A DNA stretch of 64,000 nt from Aquarana catesbeiana (GCF_042186555.1 NC_133328.1:58327431-58391430), one strand, 5' to 3'; shown: positions 10,421 through 22,329, counted from the first letter of the stretch. Translations and numbers: made by a program. The notes: a model not told the origin generated them from the sequence alone.

Positions 10421-10640
10421 GGCGAAGGGTGGTTAAATAAAATTGTGAAGTATAATGGAGAGCAGAAAGACGTTATTCTTACAAAAATAATTGTGTAATT
10501 GGATGTGCGTAAAACATGCTTTTGCATTCTTCCCGTGTGCCTTGAGCATCATGATATCTAGATACAGACCAGTAAAAATCATGCTAGGCACAATATATGT
10601 ATCTACACAGGAAAACCTATTAAAAGTACTGTTGCGTGGG

Positions 10641-10650
10641 GCGCATGCGC
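10641..10650. promoter_or_regulatory. NRF1-type palindrome at L1 5' end
   Basis: GCGCATGCGC starts five bases inside the 5' end of the L1 and fits the core NRF1 consensus. In TATA-less CpG-rich promoters such sites lie close to the start site. Function is inferred. Confidence 0.45.
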
Positions 10651-10788
10651 GGCGGCTCCTGACACGGACGCTTAGTCAGGGAGCTCCGTCCCGCTCCAGC
10701 AGACCGGGCCTCCGCAGCGGCACTCTAACCGGCGATCGGCGCCTGGATTACACCCCCACGGACACAGGAAGACCCAGGGACTCTCCCG

Positions 10789-11946
10789 ATGTACTCGGGA
10801 GTGGTAAAAAGAAATCTAAAGCCCGCATTTGAAGCCACTGTGTCCCACACTGAGACAGCTAAGATGGCGGCCGCTCCTCACCGCTCTGCAGCTACATGCC
10901 CTCCCTGTGTCCAGCTCGCAGCATCCCCCTCCCTGCTGCAGCCAGAGTCTTTCATAGGTAACTCTCCCCTGGATCCTGCTTCCCCAGCATCCACCGCATC
11001 TCTCCTAGAACACTCCCTGACAGGACTGGAGTACTCCCCCATGGATGAGGGCCCCCCCCAGGCACACCAGCTACTACAGCCTGGGGATTCAGGCCTACTG
11101 CAACCGACCTCTGTGGCTGAAATGTTTGCCAAATTTGCTGAATTATTAGATAGAGGCCTGCACAACACAGCCCTCAAAATAACGAATGACATTAAAGCAG
11201 ACCTACAGCACATAGGCACCCGCATGGACCTCATTGAGTCTAATCTCGATTCCACCATTTCAAGAACAAACCAGAACACTGCCTGTATACAGACCCTTCA
11301 GGAGCAATTAGGGACTGCCAATGCCAAACTTGATGACCTCGAAAACCGAAATCGGAGGTACAATTTTAGAGTCAGGGGGCTCCCTGAATCATTTAAGGAC
11401 ATTCCTAAAATTATACAATCTTTAATTAAGGACTTACTCCCTGATACACCCCAACACAGACTGGAGCTGGATAGGGCTCATAGAGCTCTCCGACCTCCTA
11501 GGGCGGACGGACTCCCCCGTGATATCGTGGTGAAACCGCACTTCTTCTCTGTCAAGGAGGAGGTCATGAGGAAATCAAGATCCCTGTCTAAAATAGTGTT
11601 CCAGGGTCATCAGCTGCAAATCTTTGCTGATTTATCCCCCTTCACTATCCAAAAAAGGAGGGCCCTAAAGCCACTACTTCAAATCCTGATGGACAGAGAA
11701 ATTAAATACTGGTGGCTCTTCCCATTCCAACTTAAACTAATCTTCAAAGGCAAGGCGTACACCTTTGGATCCCTGCAGGAAGGAGAACGGCTGTTTCTAC
11801 AACTGGGCCTCATCAACCAAGACCCTAATGCCCGTCAGTCGGGACTTCAACCAAACTCCGCAAAAAGACACATGCCCACCAGTCCTCTGAATCCGGTTTG
11901 GGAGAAGGCCAGATCCAAGAAGTCCAAGGAAACTATCCCTCCATGA
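10789..11946 (+). CDS. L1 ORF1 protein (RNA-binding chaperone)
   Basis: The 385-residue open frame matches L1 ORF1p architecture. A Pro/Ser-rich N-terminus is followed from about residue 105 to 185 by a coiled coil with heptad leucines and isoleucines (IGTRMDLIESNLDSTIS, LQEQLGTANAKLDDLENRNR). Then comes an RRM-like domain starting RYNFRVRGLPES, and a C-terminal domain containing HFFSVKEEVMRKSR and PFTIQKRRALKPLL. ORF1p trimerises on L1 RNA and aids reverse transcription. An ATG at 10864 (AAGATGG context) is a second possible start. A lysine-rich stretch (GSGKKKSKAR) lies in another frame just after the ATG at 10789, so the original N-terminus may be frameshifted. The rest of the frame is intact. 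Confidence 0.85.
   Translation: MYSGVVKRNLKPAFEATVSHTETAKMAAAPHRSAATCPPCVQLAASPSLLQPESFIGNSPLDPASPASTASLLEHSLTGLEYSPMDEGPPQAHQLLQPGDSGLLQPTSVAEMFAKFAELLDRGLHNTALKITNDIKADLQHIGTRMDLIESNLDSTISRTNQNTACIQTLQEQLGTANAKLDDLENRNRRYNFRVRGLPESFKDIPKIIQSLIKDLLPDTPQHRLELDRAHRALRPPRADGLPRDIVVKPHFFSVKEEVMRKSRSLSKIVFQGHQLQIFADLSPFTIQKRRALKPLLQILMDREIKYWWLFPFQLKLIFKGKAYTFGSLQEGERLFLQLGLINQDPNARQSGLQPNSAKRHMPTSPLNPVWEKARSKKSKETIPP
10861..10871 (+). promoter_or_regulatory. YY1-type site overlapping an ORF1 ATG
   Basis: AAGATGGCGGC is an exact YY1 core motif. In mammalian L1 a YY1 site fixes the transcription start; here it overlaps the possible ORF1 start at 10864, about 225 bp inside the element. The link to transcription is inference. 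Confidence 0.4.
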
Positions 11947-12913
11947 CTTCCATTACTCGTTTTTCCTCAAGGACTCAACCTTTTTTTGTCTCCATTTCCT
12001 CTCAGCTTCCGGCTGAGATGACGGAGCCCCCCCTACTTGTGCTTCCCGAGACAGGTTTTCTGTTCACTGTTTAGATGACCTCAAGCCTCGGCCGAAACGG
12101 TTTAGGGTAACTCTCAAACTGGGGAGGACACTAAATAAGAAATTTTTTTTTTTTTTTCTCTAACAGGCCCCATTGGGTCGCTCCATTGCTATTTCTAGGC
12201 GGGAGTTGAGGGACGTACTTATGGCGCCTGACTAATCCCGATGCTCTTGTTATACAATCCACAATGTTTTGGGGAGCCATACCAGTTATACGCCCTCCCC
12301 ATCAGTCATTTTCACTTCCCCCTCCTGTACACCCTTTGCCCCTTTTCAGAGCTCACCCTCACATATCCAGGTCCACACTTATTTGTTTGTTAACTGTTTA
12401 ATTACTTTAAGCATTATCAGTTAAATGATGCAATTTCACTTCCACGTGTTACTTAGTATGCGACACTGTTAGCAGGGAGGGTACTATGTTAATGACGGCA
12501 CCAGTGCCTTTATCATGCTAATCGCAAACCATTTTCAACGGCCACTCTGCTGAAGTTGTGTTCATGCGCCCCCTCCTGTCTAGTGATTTAGGTAGTCTAC
12601 CCTACCCTGGACAGGACCATTCCCTGCCTTCGGGAGGGACTCCAGTGTGACACACACTTTCCGATGGAGGACTCTGTCCCCTCCATTCTACGGGAGACTC
12701 TCTTGTCCCCCGTCTTTCTTTCATGCTTTTCCTTTTCTCTTTCCCAACAATGTTTTATTTTACATTTCCCCGTAGAAGTCGGCTGGGGGGAATTATCCGG
12801 ACAACATCAGGACATCTCACCGGCCTTCGCTCGCTATGCAGGATGTCTTGGCATCCGTGGACGTCAGATGGTAAGTGCTGCAGATTTCCTAGCCCTGCCC
12901 CATCTACTGCTCG
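11947..12913 (+). other. L1 inter-ORF spacer
   Basis: This pyrimidine-rich 967-bp segment separates the two L1 reading frames. The open frames inside are short and carry no motif. It is long for an L1 spacer. Confidence 0.5.
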
Positions 12914-14095
12914 ATGGCTGATGACCCACCGGTAAATGCACCACTTAAAATAATATCACATAATGCGCAAGGCCTAAACTCGCCGGCAAAAAGGCGCAAA
13001 GTCTTCCAATACCTACATGCACAAAAAGCAGACGTAGTTCTCCTCCAGGAAACGCATTTCCCCAAACGCTTCAATCCATCCTTTGTACACTCCAAATTTC
13101 CCTTCTTCACATTAGCCAATGCGGAAGATAAAACAAAGGGGGTGGGCATTTTTATCTCTAAACGATGCAAATTTACTCTCAAATCTGAACACAGGGACCC
13201 TGATGGTCGCTATATTCTCATTGTGGGGGAACTAGACGACCAACTGTATTCTTTGATTTCGTACTATGCCCCCAACAGAGGCCAACTAGCCTTCTTTCAA
13301 CGCTTGTTTACAACACTAACACCACTGCTGGAGGGTACAGTGATATTTGGAGGCAACTCTAATTCGGCCTTTGACCAGGGCCTGGACAAGTCTCGTCCCC
13401 CTGGTAAACGCCTCACCAGACCCACTAAACAGAGTCTTCGTATAGCCAAACTAATCTTTCAACAAGGCCTCGTTGATATTTGGAGGGAAGTAAATCCCAC
13501 CCTACGAGACTTCACACACTTCTCTAACCCCCATAGATCCTTCGCGAGAATCGATCATATCCTCATCGCTTCTGCTTCTATTCCCCTAAAGAACAGGGCA
13601 TATATCAAAGATGTAGTCTGGTCGGATCACTCACTGGTGATCCTTTCCATTCAGCACCCGTTGGGCCCTAAACCCTGCAGGCGTTGGAGACTTAATGAGT
13701 CCATCCTGAGTGATCAGATTAGAATCAAAGAAATCGAAACTATAATTTGCAATTACTTTACTACAAACGATCAGCCAGAAACTAGCCCTTCTTGCCTTTG
13801 GGCAGCACATAAGGCCGTAATTAGAGGTCATCTGATCCAAATTGCCTCTCAGAACAATAAAGCCAACAAAGCTGACATAGAGAAATTGGATAAGGATTAT
13901 ACAGCCTTAACTAAAAAACACAAGGCCGACCCAAGAGCTGTTCCCACCGTCAAGCTGGACGCAGCTCGTATGGCATTAAACCTCGCTCTGACCACAAGGG
14001 CCGAAAAATGGCTACGGTGGAATAGATCCCGATTCTATTGCCAAGGCGATAGAATCGGTTCTATGCTTGCGGGCAGGCTATCACCGAAATTTTAA
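12914..14095 (+). pseudogene. L1 ORF2, endonuclease part
   Basis: This is an APE-like endonuclease domain from the ATG at 12914: ISHNAQGLN (catalytic Asn), LLQETHF (catalytic Glu), ISYYAPNRGQ, then SDHSLVILSI (the SDH triad). It nicks target DNA to prime reverse transcription. The usual GGDFN motif reads GGNSN (about 13350-13365), so the catalytic Asp is replaced by Asn. A linker follows, and an in-frame TAA at 14093-14095 ends this segment; the same frame continues directly into the reverse transcriptase. The stop and the lost Asp both predict inactivity. Confidence 0.88.
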
Positions 14096-15547
14096 TCCCC
14101 AGCCCTTCCCAAAATCAAAATCCAAGGTGGCACTCTGTCCCAGAACCCTAAACGATTAATGGGGGAATTCCTGACCTTTTACAAATCCCTATACAGTGGT
14201 GAGAACGGTCCCAATACAGAGACCGTAGATCACTTCCTAGACAACATTCAAATTCCCAAATTAGAGGAAAGACACCGCCAGAAACTAGACTCCCCTATCT
14301 CCGCTGAGGAAGTATGTGCAGTTATTAAACACTTGAAATCTCAATCGGCGCCTGGCCCAGATGGCTTCTCCATACCATATTACAAATCGTTCTCTTCTAT
14401 TCTTGCCCCTTATATGGCCCGATTCTTTAATGCACTCAGGCAGGGGACTTCACTAGATGCCTCACTTAACACGGCCTACATCACGGTCATCCCTAAACCT
14501 GATAAAGATGCCAGCTCGGTTAGTAACTATAGACCAATATCTCTCATTAATAATGACTTAAAGATTCTGACTAAGATCCTTGCAGACCGCCTGGCCTCCT
14601 TCATTAGATTATACATTAACAAAGACCAAGTGGGCTTCATCCCAGGGAGGCAGGGACCTGACCAAACTAGACGAGCGATTGATCTAATATCTCTTCTCAA
14701 TTCTAACTGGGATGGGGGCCCTTCCAGACAGGGATGTTTACTCTCTCTAGACCTCCAAAAAGCTTTTGATACTGTCCAATGGCCATATATTTTCAAAACT
14801 CTTCAAAGATGGGGGTTTGGGAATTCATTTCTTAATGTCATGCATGCCCTTTATTCCAACCCCTCGGCTCAGGTGCGTCTGCAGGGATTTTACTCGGAAT
14901 CCTTCCCCATAGCTAGAGGAACCAGACAGGGCTGCCCCCTATCCCCATTAATCTTTGCCATAGCAATTGAATCCTTAGCGATAGCCATCAGAAATAACCC
15001 GAATATTCAAGGCATTCAAAGTGACCTCAAGTGTCATAAATACGCATTATTTGCAGATGACATATTACTATTTGTCTCCTCCCCACTAACGTCACTCCCC
15101 AACGTATGTCATCTCCTAGAACAATTCGGGGCAGCATCAGGCCTTAGGGTTAACTACAATAAATCACAGGCACTCAATATTAACATCCCAGACCCTCTTT
15201 TGGCCAGGCTCAGGGAGACTTTCCAATTCTCCTGGAACGACTCCTCCATCACATACCTGGGGATCAAACTGACCCCCAGGATAGAACTCCTATACCAAGC
15301 CAATTACCCACCTCTCTACAAAAAACTAGAGGAAGACCTCTCCCGGTGGTCCCGTCTATCCCTGTCATGGCTGGGTAGAATCAACACGATTAAGATGACT
15401 CTACTCCCCCGCATTCTCTACTATTTTAGAGCCCTCCCGATTCCTGTAGACAAAACTCGCCTACAACGACTCCAAGCTAAAATCGTCAAATACATTTGGG
15501 GTAGAGGGGGACACAGACTCCCCAAAAGCAGTCCTGTTCAGATCTAG
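14096..15547 (+). pseudogene. L1 ORF2, reverse transcriptase part
   Basis: This continues the endonuclease frame after the TAA. Reverse transcriptase blocks appear in order: SAPGPDGFSIPYYK, VIPKPDKDASSVSNYRPISL, DQVGFIPGRQ, LSLDLQKAFDTVQW, RGTRQGCPLSPLIFAIAIE, and the catalytic YALFADDILLF (FADD codons 15050-15061). Thumb sequence with TYLGIKL and WLGRINTIKM follows. The frame breaks near 15524-15528, where the run CCCCAAAAGC has one base too many relative to the downstream frame. The polymerase core itself is undamaged. It copies L1 RNA onto the nicked target site. Confidence 0.92.
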
Positions 15548-15560
15548 AACTGAAGGGGGC

Positions 15561-16717
15561 ATGGGACTTCCAAATCTGCTTTGGTACTTGCAAGCTGCTC
15601 ATCTAGCCCAGATCTCAGCGGTATACTCACGCTGGGAACAACCTTACTGGATTTACATAGAAAGGCAGGCAGTCCCTCTCCACACTCTAGACTACCTTCT
15701 CTGGAGCCATAGAAAACTAAGACCCTCCATACTTTCCCCAACCCTCTCACACTCCTTCGCACTATGGGACAGTCTGCGTGACAACCAACATCTGACTTCC
15801 CCCACAAAACCATTGCAACATTTATTTCGAAATCCTGATTTCCCTCCGGGCATTGACATATCAGCATTTCAATGGTGGCTCGACAAAGGGTTATACAGAA
15901 TAGGGCACTTCCTTAGACCTCTTGGCCCACTCTCCAAAGCATTCTGTGTTAGTAACCTAGACATGCCTGTCTCTGAATCCTTCAGATTCTCTCAAATCTC
16001 AAACTTTTTACACAAAAGGTGTAAAACACTCCCAAATGGGCCCAACTAACTCCCTATGAAATATGGTGTGGTCAGGCCAGTGAGCAGAGGGGGGGCATCT
16101 CGGTAATCTATAAAGCCCTGTCCTCCGCGCAATCCAAGACGTCTTACATGCAGGCTTGGGAAACTGACCTTTCCCAACACTGGACATTGGAAACGTGGCA
16201 CCGGAACTTTTCCCAATCATACAAAGGTATCCTTAACTCCAGCCTCATGGAAGCTAGTTTAAAAGTGTTGACTAGATGGTACCTGGTCCCCTCAAAGCTA
16301 GCGCACATGTACCCGTCAGCATCTCCCCTATGTTTTCGAGGATGTGGCCTTACAGGCGATATGCTCCATATATGGTGGACCTGCCCCAGAGTTCGACCAT
16401 ATTGGCACAAGATCTTTTCTTGGGTTGGCAAGCTAACCTCAATACCTATTCAAATGTCCCCCCTCATAGCGCTCCTTAACTTCCCAGTGAAAGAAGCCTC
16501 CAGGATTACTCAACGCCTTATATTCTTTATCATCTTAGGTGCCAAACTCACCCTGGCTCATGCATGGAAAAAAACATCGGTTTCAACACTTCTAGCCAAA
16601 AGAAAGATCTCTTGGATTATGAACCAAGAGAAGATGGCAAGTGTAATCCTGGATCGCTCGGACAAATTTAAACGAATTTGGGAACCCTGGGCTTCCTTTG
16701 TAGGGGTTGCCCTCTAA
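15561..16717 (+). pseudogene. L1 ORF2, C-terminal part (frameshifted)
   Basis: After the 15.5-kb frameshift the protein continues as GGMGLPNLLWYLQAAHLAQI, a typical start of the L1 C-terminal region, to about 16030. There the frame shifts back (WAQLTPYEIW from 16037) and runs through LTGDMLHIWWTCPRVRPYW, which carries the expected His and Cys, to the stop at 16717. Two compensating frameshifts and one stop make ORF2 a pseudogene. The segments together give the usual ORF2 length of about 1260 codons. Confidence 0.85.
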
Positions 16718-17606
16718 TTATTTTCCCCTGGATGTCACCTTCCGGCTCTCTTTCCCCCCAGTCGACTCGTACTCACCTCTTCTATCGTATATCTCTTCTT
16801 TCTTTTTCCTCCCTCTTCTTTCCTCTTGTATTCCTTCCTATCCCCTACCTCTCTAGGTCAGTCTTGGACTTCAACCACTGACTGACTGGTTGTGACCGGG
16901 GCCGGGGTCTAGACTCGCCCTGCTCCCGGTCCCAACTTCGACTACAACCTAGATTCTTATGGTCATGTCGCTGTTCTAATTCCCTGTGATATATACCATG
17001 TGTTCCCATGCGTGTGTCCTTGTTTGTATTTTACTGAGCAGTCTTTCCTTCACAGGACTCGAAGTTATTCCTTTGTCCAGAAAATGTTGGACTAGTTCAT
17101 ACACTTACTGTTCTACGAATTGTTTTAATAACCCTCTACATTTTCTTTTTCTTTACACAAGATTAATCAATAGTTTTATTGTCTATGATGGGGGGATGCT
17201 GGGGGGGTGAGAAGCGCCGCCACAGCTTGTGCCCAGTTGGGGTGGCGGGGGTTTCTCCCCTTCTGCACCTCTCATCGGATAAAGCTCCTGGGAACATGTT
17301 TGACACCCGGGGACTCTGATCAAAACACTTGACAGGTTATGTTTGTTTTAGGCAGATATGTTTTGTAATAATATCATTGATTAATATGTCTTCCACATGA
17401 CCGTGTTTGTCACCCCAAGACGAATGTCTCACGTTGTATCTATAACTTGTGATGTATTCTTTTCATCCACTTTTGACAAAATAAAATATATTGAAACGAA
17501 AAGTACTGTTGCATTGTTGTAGTATTCTTATAACTACTTATAATAGCATTTATTTTTGTCTTTTTAATTTTTCACAACAAAACTGGCTGAAATCTAATTG
17601 TAACTG

Positions 17607-17662
17607 AATGACTGAATGAGTCAACTGAGTCAACTGACTGAATGAGTCAACTGAATGAGTAT
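17607..17662. repeat. short tandem repeat (AATGAGTCAACTG)
   Basis: Several degenerate head-to-tail copies of GACTGAATGAGTCAACT lie just left of the next element. Confidence 0.6.
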
Positions 17663-18519
17663 CAAACCTACAAATGTAAAACCATCAGGGCCAGATTAAG
17701 AACATCATGGACCTGGTTCTGAGGATTTTGGTGGGGCTTTTTATAAAATAAATAAATAAAAATGCAAAAATGTTTTGTTATAACAAATTAAATAGAGAGA
17801 GGGAGAATGAGAGAAAGAGAAAGGGGATGAGAGGGGGTGATGGGTAAGGGAGGGAGGATGAGAGAGAGAGGATGTGCATCAAAATGCATGGGAGTGACAG
17901 TAACACAGCCCAGCCAAGGCAAGTGACCGAAGGCACAGAACCCGGAAGGAAGACCGGGTGAAGATGGAAGTGCCCGGGACCTGCCGGATTGATCACAGCA
18001 CAGCGCTGGAGGGCTCAGTCTGACAGGTAAGTGTACCCTAATATGCTAATATGCTGTGCATACTTGTACATTATGGCATAACCTACCTTTAGGGCCTCTA
18101 AAAAGTAGTAATGTTAACGAAGTTTACTACCGCTTTAATATCACAGGATTCCAGGAGCTCCTCATGGGGCCCCGTACTGACCCGGGGCCCTTGGGCAGTG
18201 CCTAAATGCATTGTTGCCAACATTTCAAAAATATTTTAAGGGACACTTTTTCTACCAGTGGTATATTTAGAGTAGCTGACACCCCCTATGTTCCTCTATA
18301 CACCACAGTAGTAATCACAAAATTAAATGAGTACTAATAATGGGCAGAACAAATGTGAGGACTGAGAAGATTTCCTTTAGTTGAACTAACAAAAGTGTGC
18401 CTATTCTAGAGCTGGTAACATTGAGGATATTCAATATAATTTTAAATAACTGTTTTTGTGGGTAAGAGGCATGGGGAGGAGTATGGATGGTATAAAAGTG
18501 ATAAGCATGTGCAGGTGGG

Positions 18520-18940
18520 GGAGAGGAATGTGAAGGGTATAACAGTGGGCACTATGTTCAGGAGAGGAGTGTGGAGGGTATGGCAGTGGGCACTATGTAC
18601 AGGGGAGGAGTGTGGAGGATATGACAGTGAGCAATATGTACAGGAGAGGAGTGTGGGGGGTATGACAGTGGGCAGAATGCACAGCTGAGGAGTGTGGAGG
18701 GTTGATAGTGGGCACTATGTACGGGAGAGGAGTGTGGCGGATATTATGGGGCAGTATGCACAGGAGAGGAGTGTGGAGGGTATCACAGTGGGCAGTATGT
18801 ACAGGTGAGAAGTGTGGAGGGTATGACAGTAGGCACTATGTATAGGAGAGGAGTGTGGAGGGTATGACAATAGGCACTATGTATAGGAGAGGAGTGTGGA
18901 GGGTATGACAGCAGGCGCTACGTACAGGAGAGGAGGATGA
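18520..18940. repeat. 41-bp minisatellite in hAT family G
   Basis: About ten degenerate units of the form GTGTGGAGGGTATGACAGTG plus GGCACTATGTACAGGAGAGGA follow one another. Neighbouring units differ by point changes and small indels. The open frame at 18458-18688 is a by-product. Confidence 0.85.
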
Positions 18941-19867
18941 AGGAATTTGGGAAATAAAAATTTAAAGGTTTGTGGAAGGATGTTTAGGGACTGCGTAGTG
19001 GTTGAGCGGGCCATACATGAATTAAAATTAAGCCAATTAAGCAGAGACCAGCCATAGTCAATCTATGTATGGGCTAGCTGGTTGTACACAAGTCAATCTA
19101 TTAATCGACTTAAGTACAACCAGCCTGTCAGGTTTTTCCCAAAACAATCAGTGCTGCCAGCTATAGTTAGCAACACTGATCATTGTATTGTGTGGGTTGG
19201 GAAGGCTCCCCACTGGCAGAACACAATAACACTGCGGGAGTGATTCCTCCATCCACAGGTCAGCACGTGAGAGGGTCTGTGGGGACAGGCTGGGGAGAGA
19301 GGTCTGTCAGCAGGGGGGTGTGAGGTGGTCATAGAGGGATATCAATCAGCAGGTGGGGGGGGGGAGTAATTGGGAGTGATATCTTTTAGAGTAGGGTCTG
19401 TCATCTGCAGGTTGGGAAATGGTCACCTGTGATATAAGTTGAAGGGCTAACATGGGAAGTGTCTGGGGAGTGACCTGGTTGATGGGGAGTATGAAATGGA
19501 TGATGTGTTTCAAGTTTCTTTCACATTTGCATTAATGCTTACTGCCCTCTGAAAAGTGATCTGTGGTGGATTGCTTATCAACGAGTGGTAAAGCAGCAGC
19601 TGACAGGCATTCATGAGGTGCTACTGCCACCTCCTTATTTTTTTTCTTACATTGCTGAATGGTAGTTTTACATCGTTGGACTATGCTGCTAATGCAAGGG
19701 AGTTTGGCTTGCAGTTGCAGAGTGGCCCTATGGAAATCAATAGGCGAGTTTGACAGGCGGTGCTGCCTGTCAAACTCTGCAGGCTCCAAGCTGTCCATTG
19801 AGCTCAGTGCCGCTGACAAGAAGTGAGGAGAGGCACTGTGAGCTCATCCTCTCAGTCTGCTGCAAAC

Positions 19868-20051
19868 AGAGGGGGAGATTTACTAAGACTGGAGCGTGTA
19901 AAATCTGGTGCAGCACTGCATAGAAACCAATCACCTTACGGGTTTTATTGTCACAGCTTATTTGAACAAGCTAAGGTTGGAAGCTGATTGGCTACCATGC
20001 TCATCTGCACCAGACTCTGAGTGCTCAAGTTTTAGTAAATATCCCCCACAG
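19868..20051. mobile_element. TTTACTAAA-type palindromic MITE
   Basis: It runs from GGGGAGATTTACTAAGACTGG to AGTTTTAGTAAATATCCCC, two near-complementary halves with GAAACCAATCACCTT and GCTGATTGGCTACCATGC in the arms. It is nested in the hAT element. Confidence 0.6.
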
Positions 20052-20354
20052 TCTGTCAGCTTGTATTTAAACTGGCCACTCTGTATGTAGCTTCTGGCAG
20101 GCTGCGTAAGGAGCCCCATATCTCTGGAACCATAGATGATAGGATGATAGGAGATGATTTTAACCAGTGGTGCGGTATGTATTCAGCCACCTAACCCCCA
20201 AATTTGGGGTCTTTGTGACCCCTGGTCGCCGAAACACGATCCTCGAAGTCAATCGTTTTTTTTGGGGGGGGGGGGCAAATGGACCTATCTTAAGGTAAGG
20301 GGCCTGGAGCCGCAGCTCCAATAGCCACTATGTTAATTCGGCCCTGAAAACCAT

Positions 20355-21090
20355 CTGATAAAAATAGCTGTTGCTATCAATTCCACATCCTAATTACTCT
20401 CATTATACCAGGCTGTAGTGAAAGATCTGACCATCTGCTATATTGGAATGACTAAAATCCTTTATCACTCCTCCAGTCTTGATTTCCTGTCTGCAGCATG
20501 TGATATCTCCTCCTGAAGATATACGATCGTTTCTACTTATGCATGCATGAGCCCCGAGCTTTTTATGGCAGTAGACTGCTGATGTCCATTTTCAAAACTG
20601 AACTCATGTGTATCTGAAAGAACGAGCGCTTTTATCATAGATTGTAATCTGAACATTTACAGTTCTAGCCGATAAACGCATACTCGTGATGGACGACATT
20701 GATTTTGTCATGGTACATAGCTCCCAACTGTCCCTTTCTCATAGTGATAGTTCAAATTTTGTTGACCTGTTGGATTCGACATGAGGGATTCAATTTGGTA
20801 TCATTTTGTGAAGCTAGAGTAAAGCATTTTCGGGGTTAAACTATAACTCAATGCAAAATGTTTTTTTTTTTAAGTTTTGAATGAAGTGGAGATGGACTAG
20901 ATAGAACATCTGACAGGTTGTATTGCTGTCTGTGCCCCCTTTAGGGAGATTCACCCTCTTTATTTGTCCTGTTTACCATTATCATTAAAAAGTGAAAGTA
21001 AAAGAAAATCCCAAATTTTGGGTTGTCCCCAGAAAAGTAATAGAGGAGAAATCTTCCAATGGGGACTGTAGTTCTGTTGGCCTGGGGGTC
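20355..21090. other. no gene seen
   Basis: AT-rich sequence with no long frame. CATAGCTCCCAACTGTCCC at about 20716 resembles the right end of the family F repeat that follows, which suggests an older fragment. Confidence 0.4.
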
Positions 21091-21097
21091 CCCAAAG

Positions 21098-21645
21098 CAT
21101 ACCTCCCAACTTTTTGAGATGGGAATGAGGGACACCTATTAGCAAAAGTATGTAGGGATAGGACACACCCCTGCTACGCCCCTTAAAGGGGAATTATACA
21201 AAAAAAAACAAACGATTAGTTAAACCCACAACTGTTTCTTTTTAACCAATACTATTCATTCCTTTATACTGGTTTTTGAAATTTACAAATACGGCAATTT
21301 AGAAATTGGGTGAAAGGTTTAGCACTGGAAAACACTTTTTGAAAGATGAAAAGTGCATTTTATATACAACTTTATAGATCATACCAAAATGAGGGACAAA
21401 TGAGGAGGAAAGAGGTACAGAGGAACTTTGTTCCAAATCAGGGACAGTTGGGAGCTATGCCAAAGGATTCCCCTAATTTGCAGGGATTTTCTCTCACTTT
21501 CTGTTTTGGCCATAGGACAGGAAGTGAAGGGACATGTCCCCAATGGGGCACATATGGCAAAAAAAAATAAAAAAAAACAAAAGGGGTTATAACCCTCCCT
21601 TACTCTATCCAAAATGAAAAAAAAAGTTTTGCCTATAGTTCTACT
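21098..21645 (+). repeat. family F repeat joined to family B-like internal sequence
   Basis: CATACCTCCCAACTTTTTGAG (21098) pairs imperfectly with GTTGGGAGCTATG (about 21447-21459), which suggests a short element. The following 185 bases (GATTCCCCTAATTTGC to CTCCCTTACTCTATCC) match the interior of the family B MITEs without their ends, so either F and B share a module or one captured part of the other. Confidence 0.55.
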
Positions 21646-22321
21646 TTATGAGTGTTAAAAGGTTTAGGTTAGAGTTAAAGTATATCTAAATCCACAAATA
21701 AAATGTATTTTCTGACCCAGAGGGAATATGCAAATCAGGAAATCAGAGAGATTTCAGAAGTCCTGATCTGCATACTTGTTCCTGGTCAGAGAGGGCAAGA
21801 AGGGTTATACACACAAATCCCAACAACTTGATAAAGATGATGGGAAATGAATACACCACAAACATTTAAATATATAAAAATAATACATTTTAATTATAAA
21901 TCGCAAACATTTTGGATGGACATATGACATACTGTATCCTTGTTATACTTTTTAAATGATTGTATGCCACATACCACCACAGTTGTTCATTCACTTTTTT
22001 GTTTTCACATGGTGGTTATTTTACTAGCATGGTAGTCAGGCAGTGGTTCTAATATGAAAACGCCCTTTTATTTTTTGATATTTATACTTAATATGTATTG
22101 TTTTTAAAATGTTTGGAATGCTTTCTGTGTATTAATTTCTCATCATCTATACCCAGCTGTTGGGATTGGTTTGTATGGTATGACCTTGATGAATTTAATG
22201 CCCCCCAATCTGAGGTGAGTCAACACAAACAATATTGATATAATTTGTAGGTATGACAGCCAGTCAATTTGCATTTTCAGAAATATAGGTCTGCAATGTG
22301 GCAGCTTCCATGCTGCAATGA
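21646..22321. other. no gene seen; possible TTAA repeat end
   Basis: TTAAAGTATATCTAAATCC near 21678 resembles the left ends of TTAA repeats in this window, but I found no matching right end. The remainder is AT-rich. Confidence 0.35.
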
Positions 22322-22329
22322 TCAAAGAG

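Larger units (their letters stand above)
10636..17498 (+). mobile_element. L1-type LINE, full length, with 14-bp TSD
   Basis: The element is bounded by the perfect direct repeat AAAAGTACTGTTGC (10622-10635 and 17499-17512), the footprint of target-primed reverse transcription. Its order is a GC/CpG-rich 5' leader, ORF1 (coiled-coil plus RRM-like), a 970-bp spacer, ORF2 (APE-type endonuclease, reverse transcriptase, C-terminal domain), then a 780-bp 3' region. It ends AATAAAATATATTGAAACG rather than in a poly(A) tract, with AATAAA signals just before the end. The length (6.86 kb) is what an intact L1 should have. ORF2 carries several lesions, so it is no longer autonomous. Confidence 0.93.
17686..20346. 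mobile_element. 2.66-kb non-autonomous hAT element, family G
   Basis: The ends CAGGGCCAGATTAAG and TTAATTCGGCCCTG are inverted repeats of the common hAT type. They are flanked by the perfect 8-bp duplication AAAACCAT (17678-17685 and 20347-20354). The interior holds GA-rich sequence, a 41-bp minisatellite and a small MITE, but no transposase. Confidence 0.9.
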
